Below are positions 43,463 to 53,610 of a stretch of DNA of 64,000 bases, one piece after another. The translations under genes and the position numbers were made by a program. The stretch's first letter is position 1, and the number at the start of each line of letters is the position of its first letter. The notes below the pieces were generated by a model that saw only the letters and a list, made by a program, of their open reading frames with translations, was not told the origin of the DNA and searched no databases. The stretch comes from Lacihabitans sp. LS3-19 (GTDB lineage Bacteria > Bacteroidota > Bacteroidia > Cytophagales > Spirosomataceae), in contig NZ_RJUA01000009.1 of assembly GCF_024343575.1 (NCBI RefSeq), positions 1 through 64,000 of the forward strand, in the 5' to 3' direction.

Positions 43463-43909
43463 TTACAGTGAATTGGGAATAAATTCCATGTTTATTTCTG
43501 CACCAACTCCAGAAAGGAAATTCCCTGTACTTGCTTGTAATGTAAGTTTTCCTTGAGAAATTGATACAATTTTAAACTGTCCTTTAAATCCTGAAATATC
43601 TATATCTAAAAGTGTCTCTCCAGATAGCAAATCCCAAGTGCCTCTATTTACTATATTTTTAGTCGTTTTATCCAATGCCCTTGTTTCTTTGTCGGTTCTA
43701 AATTCAAATATTAGCTGATATAGTGCTACAGCCGAAATATTTAATGAAGAATTACTCAGAGTTTTGCCAGATGTATCTGTATATCTACTTAATTGCCAGC
43801 CATTTGCTGATAATATACCTGAAGCTGAATTATCCACAGGTACCACAGGTTTATCTTTACATGATAGAAAAGTAATACCAACTAAAAGAATTAATACCAA
43901 GTTTTTCAT
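43463..43909 (-). CDS. Small lipoprotein, unknown function (lipocalin-like)
   Basis: This 148-residue protein has a lipoprotein signal with lipobox GITFLSC, so it should be lipid-anchored. The remainder is beta-rich (NGWQLSRYTD opens a strand, then RGTWDLLSGETLLDIDIS and GQFKIVSISQGKLTLQAS) and looks like the short lipocalin-like domains frequent in Bacteroidota; no specific family is certain. It is divergent from the T9SS cargo gene only 30 bp away. Confidence 0.7.
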   Translation of the reverse strand: MKNLVLILLVGITFLSCKDKPVVPVDNSASGILSANGWQLSRYTDTSGKTLSNSSLNISAVALYQLIFEFRTDKETRALDKTTKNIVNRGTWDLLSGETLLDIDISGFKGQFKIVSISQGKLTLQASTGNFLSGVGAEINMEFIPNSL

Positions 43910-43939
43910 TTTTTTTAATTTATTTTTGTAACAAAACAG

Positions 43940-45607
43940 ATGGTAATGAGTGCAAATTTAGGAAAGAAATTTATAGGATTTAAGCGTAAGGTATTTATTA
44001 TCTTTATTTCTTTTGCTTCGCCTTTTTTTGTTTTTTCCCAAGACTGTTCTCAAACCTTAGATTTTCAATTTTCAGCTTCAAAAGTTGGCCAGGGTATAAA
44101 CTGGAGCCAATTTCCAGAATTCTCCTTGCCATTTAAAATTGTTTACGGAGGAACCTCCAAATATGCCAACTCTGACTTGATTTTGAAAAGAGGATTTAGC
44201 CATATTGCCAATCCCAATGAACTAACGAAAATTCCCAAAGAAAAGCGTGCATTTATTTATTATAATGTCGCAAATTCTACTCCAAAACAACCTTGGGATT
44301 TGTACAAGTCTCCATTTGGGAATGATATGTTGGTTTTAGAAAATAGTTGGACGCAAGAAAGGGAAAGAATTATTAAAGAAACTGGCGGATTAAATAAAAT
44401 CGAATCAGATATTTTAGTTTTTGATATAGAAAAACAAATTAAATCTGAGGATTCTATTCTTTTAATTAAAAATGCCTCCTATACTCCACAAGATCTGAAA
44501 TTGCTTACTGACCAGCAGTTTATCGAAAAATACAAAAAGGATTTACAAGGATTATATGGAAAAGCAGCAAATTATGTTGTTAATAATCAGTCGATTCCAA
44601 ATATTAGCTCTTATTCTGATGCACCTATATTGAATACTTTTATTAATATTCAAGGGAAATCTTGGGAGACTTGGAAAACTGATAAATCGGTTCTGAATTA
44701 CATTTCCTATGATTTTGATAATCAGAAAGTTGGAGGGACTATGTACGAAGCACAAAACTTCATTACTCCTTCGGCATATTTCTATTACGATTATCCACAT
44801 CCGTTTGCAGGTGAATATTTATCTTATCTATTATTCCAAATTGAAGCAAATCAAGCTTGGACAAATAAAGATTTGATGCTTTTTGTATGGCGAAAATATA
44901 GTTTTAATCAGGGTGTTTTAGGGAAAAACATTCAACCATGGATGGCAGAGGCAATGGCAATATTTCCATTGGTGGGTGGTGCTAAAGGCATTTGGTTTTG
45001 GGAGGATCCTTTTGTTGAAACGGAGGATTTGGCTAATTATGAATACTTTACAAAAGGTTTATATCGGCTTTCAAAATTTAAAAATATTTTTGATGGTGAT
45101 TATAAAATAATTAAAACCATAACTGCGAGAGATTACAATGAAAGTAAGAAACCAATTTGGAGAGGCGTTTTGAATGGAAATAACTTACTAGTTGCTGCAC
45201 ATAATCCAAATGCCAAATCAGAAACGGAAGAAGTTAAGGTATTAATTGAATACAATGGATGGCAAAAAGAGATTATCTTAACTGGATATGAGATTTTCCT
45301 TTGCCAATTTGATTTAAGTGCTCCCACTGGCTTGGAAAATGAAATAAGTCTTAATAAAGTAAATGTCTTTCCAAATCCAAGTTCTGGAGTTTTTAACCTT
45401 CAAATTAGTTTAGAAAATCCATCAGATTTCGAACTAAGGCTGTTTGACTTGAGCGGAAAGGAATTTTATTATGAAAGTGTTGAGAATAAAGCATTAAATA
45501 TTGATAAAAGGGTAGAATTGTTAGGGAAAATATTTTCTAATGAAGTAATTGTAGAAATTAAGCAAGGCAAAAAGAGTTTTTCAAAAAGAGTTATATTGTA
45601 CAATTAA
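43940..45607 (+). CDS. T9SS-exported protein, possible TIM-barrel glycosidase
   Basis: This is a 555-residue protein with a signal peptide (about residues 15-34, ending VFSQ) and a C-terminal type IX sorting domain of type A (about 470-555) with VNVFPNPSSGVFNLQI, LRLFDLSGKEFY and the terminal KRVILYN. The middle 430 residues hold segments such as DILVFDIE, PWMAEAMAIFPLV and KGIWFWEDPF that look like strands of a TIM barrel with acidic ends, similar to glycosidases, but no family is recognised. It should be released or anchored at the cell surface. The two following pxp genes have a different role, so it is probably monocistronic. Confidence 0.7.
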   Translation: MVMSANLGKKFIGFKRKVFIIFISFASPFFVFSQDCSQTLDFQFSASKVGQGINWSQFPEFSLPFKIVYGGTSKYANSDLILKRGFSHIANPNELTKIPKEKRAFIYYNVANSTPKQPWDLYKSPFGNDMLVLENSWTQERERIIKETGGLNKIESDILVFDIEKQIKSEDSILLIKNASYTPQDLKLLTDQQFIEKYKKDLQGLYGKAANYVVNNQSIPNISSYSDAPILNTFINIQGKSWETWKTDKSVLNYISYDFDNQKVGGTMYEAQNFITPSAYFYYDYPHPFAGEYLSYLLFQIEANQAWTNKDLMLFVWRKYSFNQGVLGKNIQPWMAEAMAIFPLVGGAKGIWFWEDPFVETEDLANYEYFTKGLYRLSKFKNIFDGDYKIIKTITARDYNESKKPIWRGVLNGNNLLVAAHNPNAKSETEEVKVLIEYNGWQKEIILTGYEIFLCQFDLSAPTGLENEISLNKVNVFPNPSSGVFNLQISLENPSDFELRLFDLSGKEFYYESVENKALNIDKRVELLGKIFSNEVIVEIKQGKKSFSKRVILYN

Positions 45608-45640
45608 TTTCAAGGAATTAACTTTATAAAAATCTAGTAT

Positions 45641-45648
45641 TAAATTTG
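45641..45648 (+). promoter_or_regulatory. Probable -7 box for the pxpBCA operon
   Basis: TAAATTTG (45641-45648) matches TAnnTTTG; the -33 position has TTA (45618-45620) with 20-base spacing instead of TTG. Leader length to the ATG at 45671 would be about 16 bases. Confidence 0.5.
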
Positions 45649-45670
45649 GAAAGTTAATACTTCAAAATAA

Positions 45671-46327
45671 ATGAATTTCAAAACGTTTCTTCTCAGCGAA
45701 AAAGCAATCACGATATCATTCGGAGGAAATATCAATATTGAAAGTTTTGAGAAAGTTTTGGCTTTGAAAAAAATCGTTAAAACTCAAAATTGGGAATGGT
45801 TTTCTGAGTCAGTTTCTGCCTATAATTCTCTTACAATTTACGTTTTAGACTCTTTTTATACTGCTCATAATTCTTTGAAAACCTTTTTCGAATCTTGGCT
45901 ATCGGGTAAAGAATTCATGGTTTTAGAAAATGATAATTTTAATGAAACCGAAGTAAAGCAAGTAAACGTAAAATATAAAGGTGAAGATTTGTCATTTATT
46001 TCGGAGTTTACTAAGCTTTCGGAATCTCAAATTATTAAAATTCATACTGATCGAATATACACAGTTGCAATGATAGGTTTTCTTCCTGGATTTCCATATT
46101 TATTAGGAATGGATGATCGTTTATTTGTTCCAAGAAAAAAAGAACCAAGGTTGAAAGTCAAAAAAGGAAGTGTAGGGATTGCGGGTTTTCAAACTGGAAT
46201 ATATCCAAATGAAAGTCCTGGCGGTTGGCAAATTATTGGGCACACTGATTTAGAATTATTTAATCCTGATCCTAATAAACTAAGTTATTTCAAATTAGGA
46301 GATCGAATTAAATTTATAGCCATATAG
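45671..46327 (+). CDS. pxpB: 5-oxoprolinase subunit PxpB (KipI family)
   Basis: This 218-residue protein belongs to the KipI/allophanate-hydrolase subunit 1 family. The core FLPGFPYLLGMDDRLFVPRK and SPGGWQIIGHTDLELF are diagnostic. With PxpC and PxpA it forms the ATP-dependent 5-oxoprolinase that opens 5-oxoproline to glutamate. It lies one base before pxpC. The name follows E. coli PxpB; in Bacillus the same family (KipI) also inhibits the kinase KinA, which is not relevant here. Confidence 0.92.
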   Translation: MNFKTFLLSEKAITISFGGNINIESFEKVLALKKIVKTQNWEWFSESVSAYNSLTIYVLDSFYTAHNSLKTFFESWLSGKEFMVLENDNFNETEVKQVNVKYKGEDLSFISEFTKLSESQIIKIHTDRIYTVAMIGFLPGFPYLLGMDDRLFVPRKKEPRLKVKKGSVGIAGFQTGIYPNESPGGWQIIGHTDLELFNPDPNKLSYFKLGDRIKFIAI

Positions 46328-46328
46328 C

Positions 46329-47258
46329 ATGAAATTTATAAAAAAAGGCATATTAACAAGTGTTCAGGACTTTGGAAGGCAAAATTTTCAATCTATTGGA
46401 GTTAGCGTTGGTGGAGTTTTGGATGTTTTAAGTTTTAAGGTTTTAAATGCATTGCTTAGAAATGATCCTAATGAAGCATGTTTAGAGATTCACTTTCCTG
46501 GACCAGTAATATTGTTTGAGGAAATTTGCACTTTTGCTGTTTCTGGAGGTGATTTTGAGGCTTATTTGAATAGAAAAGTACTAAGTAGAAATAAAATTTA
46601 CCAATCGCAAGTCGGTGACGTTCTCACTTTTAATAGGAAAAGAGTAGGAGAGAGAGTATACTTTGGAGTAATGGGTGGTTTTGATGTAGTGTCTTGGTTA
46701 GGTTCTAGCTCGACAAATTTTCAAATGAAAATTAACCTTTTGCCAGAAAATATTAAGTTAAAACATTCTCCAAATTATTCGATTTTAAAATTCAAATCGG
46801 GTGTTTCTTTTGATTATGATTTCCAAAATCCTCGGATTCGGTTTGTTTCAGATTTTGAATTTGAGAATTTAACAGAAAAGGCGAAATTTATTTTGACGAA
46901 TACTGATTTTGAAGTTGGATTACAATCTAATCGTATGGGATACCGACTAAAAGGGCAAGCTTTAGATCTTGTTGAAAAGAAAGAACAAATATCATCCGCA
47001 GTTTCGAAAGGAACCATGCAATTGCTACCCAATGGCCAAATTATTGTACTAATGGCTGATGCTCAAGTGACTGGTGGCTATCCGAAATTAGGCTTTGTAA
47101 TAGAAAATGACCTTTCTTTTTTGAGTCAATTAGGACCAAATAAAACTATTAAATTTGAAAAAGTAAGTATTGAGCATGCTTTAGAAATAAAAAAGCAATC
47201 GAGTGTTTCTTTAGAAATAATTAAAAAGGCTTTAAAGTTTTCAGAAAATGCAAATTGA
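46329..47258 (+). CDS. pxpC: 5-oxoprolinase subunit PxpC (KipA family)
   Basis: This 309-residue protein is of the biotin-dependent carboxyltransferase/allophanate hydrolase subunit 2 family (PF02626). It opens KKGILTSVQDFGRQNFQSIG and contains FGVMGGFDV, SNRMGYRLKG and VTGGYPKLGFV, all typical of KipA/PxpC. It is coupled to pxpA by an 11-bp overlap. Cytoplasmic. Confidence 0.92.
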   Translation: MKFIKKGILTSVQDFGRQNFQSIGVSVGGVLDVLSFKVLNALLRNDPNEACLEIHFPGPVILFEEICTFAVSGGDFEAYLNRKVLSRNKIYQSQVGDVLTFNRKRVGERVYFGVMGGFDVVSWLGSSSTNFQMKINLLPENIKLKHSPNYSILKFKSGVSFDYDFQNPRIRFVSDFEFENLTEKAKFILTNTDFEVGLQSNRMGYRLKGQALDLVEKKEQISSAVSKGTMQLLPNGQIIVLMADAQVTGGYPKLGFVIENDLSFLSQLGPNKTIKFEKVSIEHALEIKKQSSVSLEIIKKALKFSENAN

Positions 47259-47991
47259 TATCAATTGTGATATGGGGGAATCTCTTGATTTCTTAGAATC
47301 TGGTCATGATGAGGCACTAATGTCTTATGTTTCATCAATCAATATAGCTTGCGGCTTCCATGCAGGTAGTGAGTATATTATGCATGAAACTATAAAAAAC
47401 GCAAAAAAACATAAACTTAAAATTGGAGCTCATCCTGGATTTGATGATATAAAGAATTTTGGAAGAAATGAGATGTATTTAGGTTTTGAAGAAATTAAAG
47501 AAATGGTGAAAAAGCAAATCAGAATTCTTAATAAAATTGCTTTATTAGAAGGCGAAATATTGACCCATGTAAAACCACACGGAGCACTTTACAATATGTC
47601 TGGAAAAAGAGAAGATTACGCTAAGGCTATTGCAGAAGCTGTTTTTGAAATAAATCCAAACTTATTTTTGTTTGGTTTGTCTGGAAGTAAAAGCATTTCT
47701 GAAGCAAAAAAAATAGGTCTAAATACTAGCGAAGAAGTGTTTGCTGATAGAGCTTATATGGCCGATGGAAGTTTGTCCTCTAGAAAATTAGTGGGTTCTG
47801 TTTTAAATGATATTGAAAAAGTAAAAGCCCAAGCACAGGCCTTAATAAAAAGAGATAAAATTTCCACTTTAGATGGTCATTTTATCTCATTAAATGCTGA
47901 TACTATCTGCATTCATAGTGATACTCCTCAGGCTATAGAGTTTGCTAAAGAAATATATACTTTATCTCAATATTTGACCACTAATGGTTAA
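47248..47991 (+). CDS. pxpA: 5-oxoprolinase subunit PxpA (LamB/YcsF family)
   Basis: This 247-residue protein starts MQIDINCDMGESLDF, with INIACGFHAGSEYIM and HVKPHGALYNMSGKRE, the full LamB/YcsF signature. It is the catalytic partner of PxpBC. The 5' end overlaps pxpC by 11 bp. The 3' end overlaps the convergent TolC gene by 30 bp, which means that its last ten codons are also antisense to the end of the efflux operon. Confidence 0.95.
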   Translation: MQIDINCDMGESLDFLESGHDEALMSYVSSINIACGFHAGSEYIMHETIKNAKKHKLKIGAHPGFDDIKNFGRNEMYLGFEEIKEMVKKQIRILNKIALLEGEILTHVKPHGALYNMSGKREDYAKAIAEAVFEINPNLFLFGLSGSKSISEAKKIGLNTSEEVFADRAYMADGSLSSRKLVGSVLNDIEKVKAQAQALIKRDKISTLDGHFISLNADTICIHSDTPQAIEFAKEIYTLSQYLTTNG

Positions 47992-49263
47992 TAAATCTAA
48001 TTGAGAAATTTTGACATTGTATTGTGCACTCACTAAACGGTTTAAAACTGTATTATACCTCGTCTGTGCATCGTTAATCTCTAAAATGGTAGATGCCCCC
48101 AGTTTGAATTTTTCAAGTGAAATTTCAAGGTTTTCAGCTGCCACTTCTTTGTTTTCCTTTTCTAATTCTACGATTTTTTTATCAGTTTCGTATTGAAAAT
48201 AAGCTGAAGTTAGATCATTTTCCAATCGATTCAGCAAGTCATCCTTTTGGGCCTGAATGATTTCTCCATTGATTTTAGATGATTGAATATTCCTATTGAT
48301 AAACTGTCCATCGAAGATTCTCCAAGTAGCTGTAACACCAGCGTTTAAGCCCAAGTTTTGATTAGAAGTAATCAGTCCTGCATTGTTTGAACTGAAACTA
48401 TATCCGAATGAGCTATTGAGGTTAATTCTAGGTTTTTTGAAAGATGACGCTTCTTTTTGACTTAATAAATTTATTTCTTCTGATTTTTTTAGGTTCAAAA
48501 ATTCAGGATTTTGGCTTTTCGCTTGATCTATAAGGAAATTCAAATCAAAATTAGGACTCAGAACGTCTTCTTTTTCTACTTCAAAATCTACTTTTGAATC
48601 TCTTCCTAATACTCCGTTTAAGCTAATTTTTGCATTTTTAAGCTGATTTAAAGTATTCGTTAAATTGGTAACCTGAGTACTTAAATCCGCTTTTGATTGA
48701 AGGTAATCTAATTTTGAGCCTCTACCTATTTGCCATCTTTCCTCCGTGATTTTTAGCCTCTCTTCGTAATATTTAATGATTTCATTTAAATACTCTGTAG
48801 TACTTTGAAGACGTTGAATATTGTAATATATCTGCATTACATTACTCAATGTGTTCTGAACAACCAATTGTTGTTGTACTTTAGATTGCTGTCCTTGGCT
48901 TTTCAATCTTTCAAAAACAGATTGCATTCTTCTGCCATCATATAGCGTATATGTAAGCGTAAGGTTAGTAAGTGGGGAAATTGATCTACCAAATCTATTT
49001 ATAACTCTTCCATCAACGAAATTTTGATTTACCTGGTTGAAGGAGCTATTAAAACTTGTGTTCCAATCAATCAATGGCACCATACCTGCGTTTGCCTTAA
49101 AAATTTGGTTAAGTGACAGTTCTACTTGTTTTTCTGAGATTTTGACTCCAAAATTATGCTCTAAAGCATAATTTTGAGCGTCAACTAATTTTAATAATCC
49201 TTGTGAATTTGCCGAAAAATTTACGACTAAAATCGTAATAATTGATACTAATATTCTTTTCAT
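47962..49263 (-). CDS. TolC-family outer-membrane efflux channel
   Basis: This 433-residue protein has a signal peptide (about 1-20, ending SANSQ) and two long helical repeats of the outer-membrane efflux protein family (PF02321): AQNYALEHNFGVKISEKQV at the start and LEKFKLGASTILEINDAQTR in the second repeat. It is the third gene of the adaptor-permease-channel operon and ends inside pxpA on the other strand. Drug or metabolite specificity is unknown. Confidence 0.9.
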   Translation of the reverse strand: MKRILVSIITILVVNFSANSQGLLKLVDAQNYALEHNFGVKISEKQVELSLNQIFKANAGMVPLIDWNTSFNSSFNQVNQNFVDGRVINRFGRSISPLTNLTLTYTLYDGRRMQSVFERLKSQGQQSKVQQQLVVQNTLSNVMQIYYNIQRLQSTTEYLNEIIKYYEERLKITEERWQIGRGSKLDYLQSKADLSTQVTNLTNTLNQLKNAKISLNGVLGRDSKVDFEVEKEDVLSPNFDLNFLIDQAKSQNPEFLNLKKSEEINLLSQKEASSFKKPRINLNSSFGYSFSSNNAGLITSNQNLGLNAGVTATWRIFDGQFINRNIQSSKINGEIIQAQKDDLLNRLENDLTSAYFQYETDKKIVELEKENKEVAAENLEISLEKFKLGASTILEINDAQTRYNTVLNRLVSAQYNVKISQLDLLTISGQILR

Positions 49264-49271
49264 AAACTTTA

Positions 49272-52200
49272 TTATGCTTCAGCCATTTCGTCAATAGCTT
49301 TCATTCTCTCGAAGTTTTTCTTTTTGCTTAAATAAATATACATTGTTGGAATAATAAATAAGGTCAAAATTAAAGACATTAATAATCCACCAATTACCAC
49401 AATACCCATAGATCTTCTACTTGAGCCTGCCGATCCCAATGCCAATGCAATAGGTAAAGCACCAAAAGTAGTCGCCAAGGTTGTCATTAAGATTGGCCTA
49501 AGGCGAAGTGTTGCGGCCTCTATTGCTGCTTTGCCTTTCTCATATCCTTTTTCTCTTAATTGATTAGCAAACTCCACAATAAGAATTCCATTTTTTGTAA
49601 CCAAACCTATTAGCATAATCATACCTATTTGACTAAAAATGTTTATTGTCTGGTCAAATAGCCATAGAGACAATACTGCTCCCGCAATAGCCAAAGGTAC
49701 AGTAAACATGATAATCAAAGGATCCACAAAACTTTCAAACTGTGCTGCAAGTATTAAAAACACCAAAATTAAAGCCAAGCCAAATGAAAATAAAGTATTT
49801 GAAGAACTCTCTGCAAAATCTCTTGAAGAACCTGAAAGAGCCGTTCTGATTTTTTCGTCATTCAGTTTATCCCTTATTTCATCCATAGCTTTGATTCCGT
49901 CAGCAATAGTTTTTCCGGGAGCTAGTCCAGCTGAAACCGTTGCACTTAAATATCTGTCATAGTGGTACAGTTGAGGTGGACTACTATTTTCTTCAGCAGT
50001 AACGATATTGTCCAATTGAATTAACTCACCTCTATTGTTTTTGACAAACATACTTTTTAAATCCAAAGGCTCATTTCTGTCTTGGCGGTCATATTGTCCA
50101 ATCACTTGATACTGTCTTCCATTCATTGTGAAATAACTAAATCTTTGACCAGCGAAGGCCAATTGCATTGTTTGAGCTACATCGGCAACAGCTACTCCTA
50201 AACTTTTTGCTTTTTCTCTATCAATTTTAATAGACAATTCCGGTTTGCTGAATTTCAAGTTTACATCAGACATCGTAAACACCTGATTTTTTGCAACTTC
50301 ATCCATGAATTTTGGCAAATATTCTCGAAGTTTTGCAAAATCTGGAGCTTGAATTACATAACTTACTGGTAATCCACCTCTTTTGTTTACAGCTATAGTT
50401 TGTTGCTCATTCACAAATGATCTCGCATCTGGTAGTTTTTTTAACAAGTTTGTCATTGAATTAGCAACTTCCGACTGAGTCTTTTTTCTTGATTTAGGGT
50501 CTTTTAAAGTTATTCTTCCAAAACCTGTATTTGAAGCCCCAGACCCTGAAAAAGAAGGAGCAGTTACAGACATTACTCCTGAAACTTCAGGTATTGAATC
50601 CGCAATTAATGTAGAAGCTTTTATGATATAATTATCCATATATTCATATGAAGAACCTTCAGGGCCAGAATAAGAGATTTGAAGATTACTTCTATCATCT
50701 AATGGTGCGAGTTCTGATTTTAGTTGCCCCCAAAAAAAGTAAACTAATCCAAAAATGATTACCATGATTGGCATTACTAGCCATTTCTTGGTTAAAAAGT
50801 TCGATAAACTGTTCCTGTAGGCATTTTCCATCCCTTCAAAAAAAGGTTCGGTTGCCATATAGAATTTGGATTTCTTGGCTACTTTTCTATTTAAGTAGGC
50901 ATTTAGCATCGGAGTCAATGTAAGGGACACAAATGCAGAAATTAAAACCGCACTAGAAAGTACAATACCAAATTCTCTGAATAGTTTACCAACAAATCCC
51001 TCCATGAATATTACCGGAAGAAATACCGCAGCAAGTGTAACTGAAGTTGAAATAACGGCAAAGAATATCTCATTAGCTCCTTTTACCGATGCTTCTATTG
51101 GATTCATGCCTTCTTCTATCTTTTTAAAGATATTTTCAGTAACTACTATACCGTCATCCACAACCAACCCTGTGGCTAAAACTATCGCTAAAAGCGTCAG
51201 TACATTAATAGAAAATCCAAAAACATACATTATAAAAAATGTACCGACTAAAGAAACAGGTATATCTATTAAAGGCCTAACGGCAACAATCCAATCTCTG
51301 AAGAACAAGAAGATAATGATAACCACCAATACAATAGCTATCAATAGTGTTTCTGCAACTTCTTCTACTGAATTCTTAACAAAAACTGTGTAGTCTAAGA
51401 TTGTACCTAATTTTATATCAGGCGGTAAAGTTTTTTCTATTTCAGCTTTTCTTTTGTAAACTTCTTTTGCAATGTCCAGATAATTTGAACCTGGCTGTGG
51501 CTGAACAGCAATACCGCACATTGGTACTCCATTCCACCTAAGCGTTGTTTCGAGGTTTTCAGCTCCGATTTCAGCATACCCTACATCTCTAAGTTTTACA
51601 ATGTTTTCATTAATATTTTTTACAATCATGTTATTGAAATCCTCCTCATTGGTGAATCTACCGATGGTTTTAACAACAAGTTCGGTATTGTTTCCTTGTA
51701 GTTTACCGGATGGAAGCTCAACATTCTCTCTGTCTAAAGCAAGTTTTATGTCCTGGGTGGTAATTCCCATCGAGGCCATTTTGTTCGGGTCCATCCAAAT
51801 ACGCATAGCGTAGCGTTTCTGTCCCCAGATTCTTATCTCACTTACGCCTTCGATGGTTTCGAGTCTTGGAGAGATTACATTTTCAGCAAAATCGCTTACA
51901 TCTAGAATATTTCTGGTACTGCTTTGTAGCGAAAGTGACAATATAGTTTCCGCATTCGCATCTGCTTTCCTTACTGTTGGCAGCCCGTCTAAGTCTTTTG
52001 GTAGAATCCTTACGGCTTGAGATACTTTATCTCTAACATCATTGGTGGCTTTTTCCATATCCACATCAAGATTAAACTCAATAGTGATGTTAGAGGAGCC
52101 ATTGTTTGAGCTAGAACTTACCGAACGAATTCCTTCAACACTATTAAGTGCTTTTTCGAGAGGTTCAGTGATTTGGGACTCAATGATATCGGCATTTGCC

Positions 52201-52358
52201 CCTGGGTAATTTGTCCCAACATTTACAATAGGAGGGTCTATTGAAGGGTACTCTCTCACACCTAGATATTGAAAACCAATGAACCCAAATAATAATATTA
52301 GGAGGTTCATTACAATGGCCAATACGGGTCTTTTGATAGAAAGGGTTGATATTGACAT
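49272..52358 (-). CDS. RND-family efflux permease (HAE1 type)
   Basis: This is a 1028-residue inner-membrane proton antiporter with 12 helices and two large periplasmic loops. Helix 4 has VLATGLVVDDGIVVTENIF with the proton-relay Asp pair; helix 10-11 has GLVTKNGILIVEFANQLREK. This places it in the hydrophobe/amphiphile (HAE1) group, not the heavy-metal group. It is in the usual order after the adaptor gene (7-bp gap) and before the TolC gene (8-bp gap). Confidence 0.94.
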   Translation of the reverse strand: MSISTLSIKRPVLAIVMNLLILLFGFIGFQYLGVREYPSIDPPIVNVGTNYPGANADIIESQITEPLEKALNSVEGIRSVSSSSNNGSSNITIEFNLDVDMEKATNDVRDKVSQAVRILPKDLDGLPTVRKADANAETILSLSLQSSTRNILDVSDFAENVISPRLETIEGVSEIRIWGQKRYAMRIWMDPNKMASMGITTQDIKLALDRENVELPSGKLQGNNTELVVKTIGRFTNEEDFNNMIVKNINENIVKLRDVGYAEIGAENLETTLRWNGVPMCGIAVQPQPGSNYLDIAKEVYKRKAEIEKTLPPDIKLGTILDYTVFVKNSVEEVAETLLIAIVLVVIIIFLFFRDWIVAVRPLIDIPVSLVGTFFIMYVFGFSINVLTLLAIVLATGLVVDDGIVVTENIFKKIEEGMNPIEASVKGANEIFFAVISTSVTLAAVFLPVIFMEGFVGKLFREFGIVLSSAVLISAFVSLTLTPMLNAYLNRKVAKKSKFYMATEPFFEGMENAYRNSLSNFLTKKWLVMPIMVIIFGLVYFFWGQLKSELAPLDDRSNLQISYSGPEGSSYEYMDNYIIKASTLIADSIPEVSGVMSVTAPSFSGSGASNTGFGRITLKDPKSRKKTQSEVANSMTNLLKKLPDARSFVNEQQTIAVNKRGGLPVSYVIQAPDFAKLREYLPKFMDEVAKNQVFTMSDVNLKFSKPELSIKIDREKAKSLGVAVADVAQTMQLAFAGQRFSYFTMNGRQYQVIGQYDRQDRNEPLDLKSMFVKNNRGELIQLDNIVTAEENSSPPQLYHYDRYLSATVSAGLAPGKTIADGIKAMDEIRDKLNDEKIRTALSGSSRDFAESSSNTLFSFGLALILVFLILAAQFESFVDPLIIMFTVPLAIAGAVLSLWLFDQTINIFSQIGMIMLIGLVTKNGILIVEFANQLREKGYEKGKAAIEAATLRLRPILMTTLATTFGALPIALALGSAGSSRRSMGIVVIGGLLMSLILTLFIIPTMYIYLSKKKNFERMKAIDEMAEA

Positions 52359-52365
52359 ATTTATT

Positions 52366-53445
52366 TTATTTTTTAGTAAATACTGGTGAACCTACTTTCA
52401 AAGTCATTAATCCGCTAGTAATTAATGAATCACCTATGTTTAGTCCACTCAAAACTTGAAGTTTACTTGCATCTCTTAAACCTGTTTCTATTTTAACTTG
52501 TTCAACAATTCCGTTTCTTTTTATGTATACCACTTTTCCGTCAGTAACAGGTATAACAGTTTCGGTAGGAATCATTATTGATTGTGAGTTGCTCAAATTT
52601 AAATAAACCTTAATAAACATTCCAGGAATTAATTGACTTCCAGGGTTTTGTGAAATAGCTCTCACTTTTAAAGTTCTTAGTGTTTCGTCTACTTTCGGAT
52701 CTATTGCAATTACTTTGGCGAAATAGTCAGAATTCGATCCGTCCGTCTGAAACTTGATGTTTTTGCCCAATTTTACTTCATTAATATATTTTTCAGGTAT
52801 TGTGAAGTCTAGTTTAATAGGGTTAAACTGAACAATTGTTGTGATAACATTAGAGGGTGTAACGTAGGCACCCAACGATATGTTTTTCAAACCAACTTTT
52901 CCTGAAAAAGGAGCTCTAATCTCCGTTTTTGCTAACTGAACCTTTAAAAGTTCTTTATCAGCATTTAGCGTAAGTACTTTATTTTGAGAAATCTCAAATT
53001 CTTCTCTGCTTATGGCATTTATATCCAATAGTTTCTTTTGCCTAGCTTCAATTTGAAGAGCAAGTTTTTCTTCAAGATCAATCTTTTTTAATTGTGCCAA
53101 AATATCATCGTCTTTAATTTTAGCGATTAGATATCCTTTACTCACAACTGATCCTTCAGGGATATTTAATTTTACAATTTTTCCGGAGATTTCACTTTTT
53201 ACTTCAACTTCCTCATTGGCTACAGTTGTACCTGAAGAGAATACAACCCGCTCGGAATTAGAAAGGCCTACCACTAGTGTGCTTACCGCCAAAGGCTTTG
53301 AAGGGCCGCTTTTTCCAGGGGCACCACCAACTGATTTTTTGCTATTGGATGAATCGTTTTTTGGGTCAGAGCTGCCGTTGAAAAGGAATATTTTTCCCAA
53401 AATCAACGCTAAAATTATACCCGCTGCTATAAGAAGAGGACGCAT
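52366..53445 (-). CDS. RND periplasmic adaptor (membrane fusion protein)
   Basis: This 359-residue protein has one N-terminal hydrophobic anchor (MRPLLIAAGIILALILGKIF) without a lipobox. It then has a lipoyl/hairpin/beta-barrel layout: EVEVKSEISGKIVKLNIPEG, the partner lipoyl half EIRAPFSGKVGLKNIS, and a barrel region ending with IPTETVIPVTDGKVVYI. It is the first gene of the efflux operon. A Ser/Lys/Pro-rich linker (about residues 28-55) precedes the first barrel strand. Confidence 0.92.
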   Translation of the reverse strand: MRPLLIAAGIILALILGKIFLFNGSSDPKNDSSNSKKSVGGAPGKSGPSKPLAVSTLVVGLSNSERVVFSSGTTVANEEVEVKSEISGKIVKLNIPEGSVVSKGYLIAKIKDDDILAQLKKIDLEEKLALQIEARQKKLLDINAISREEFEISQNKVLTLNADKELLKVQLAKTEIRAPFSGKVGLKNISLGAYVTPSNVITTIVQFNPIKLDFTIPEKYINEVKLGKNIKFQTDGSNSDYFAKVIAIDPKVDETLRTLKVRAISQNPGSQLIPGMFIKVYLNLSNSQSIMIPTETVIPVTDGKVVYIKRNGIVEQVKIETGLRDASKLQVLSGLNIGDSLITSGLMTLKVGSPVFTKK

Positions 53446-53610
53446 ATGTGTTTACTTAAAATTAATTTTTATACAATTTTGCCAATTATTCTCAATATAC
53501 TTTTATATAATGGATAAGTACATCAATTGAATAGACAAAATTAAGATATTAAGAAACTAGAATTCTATGATTTTTTAATTAAAAATAATATCCTTTTATT
53601 TGATGATAAT

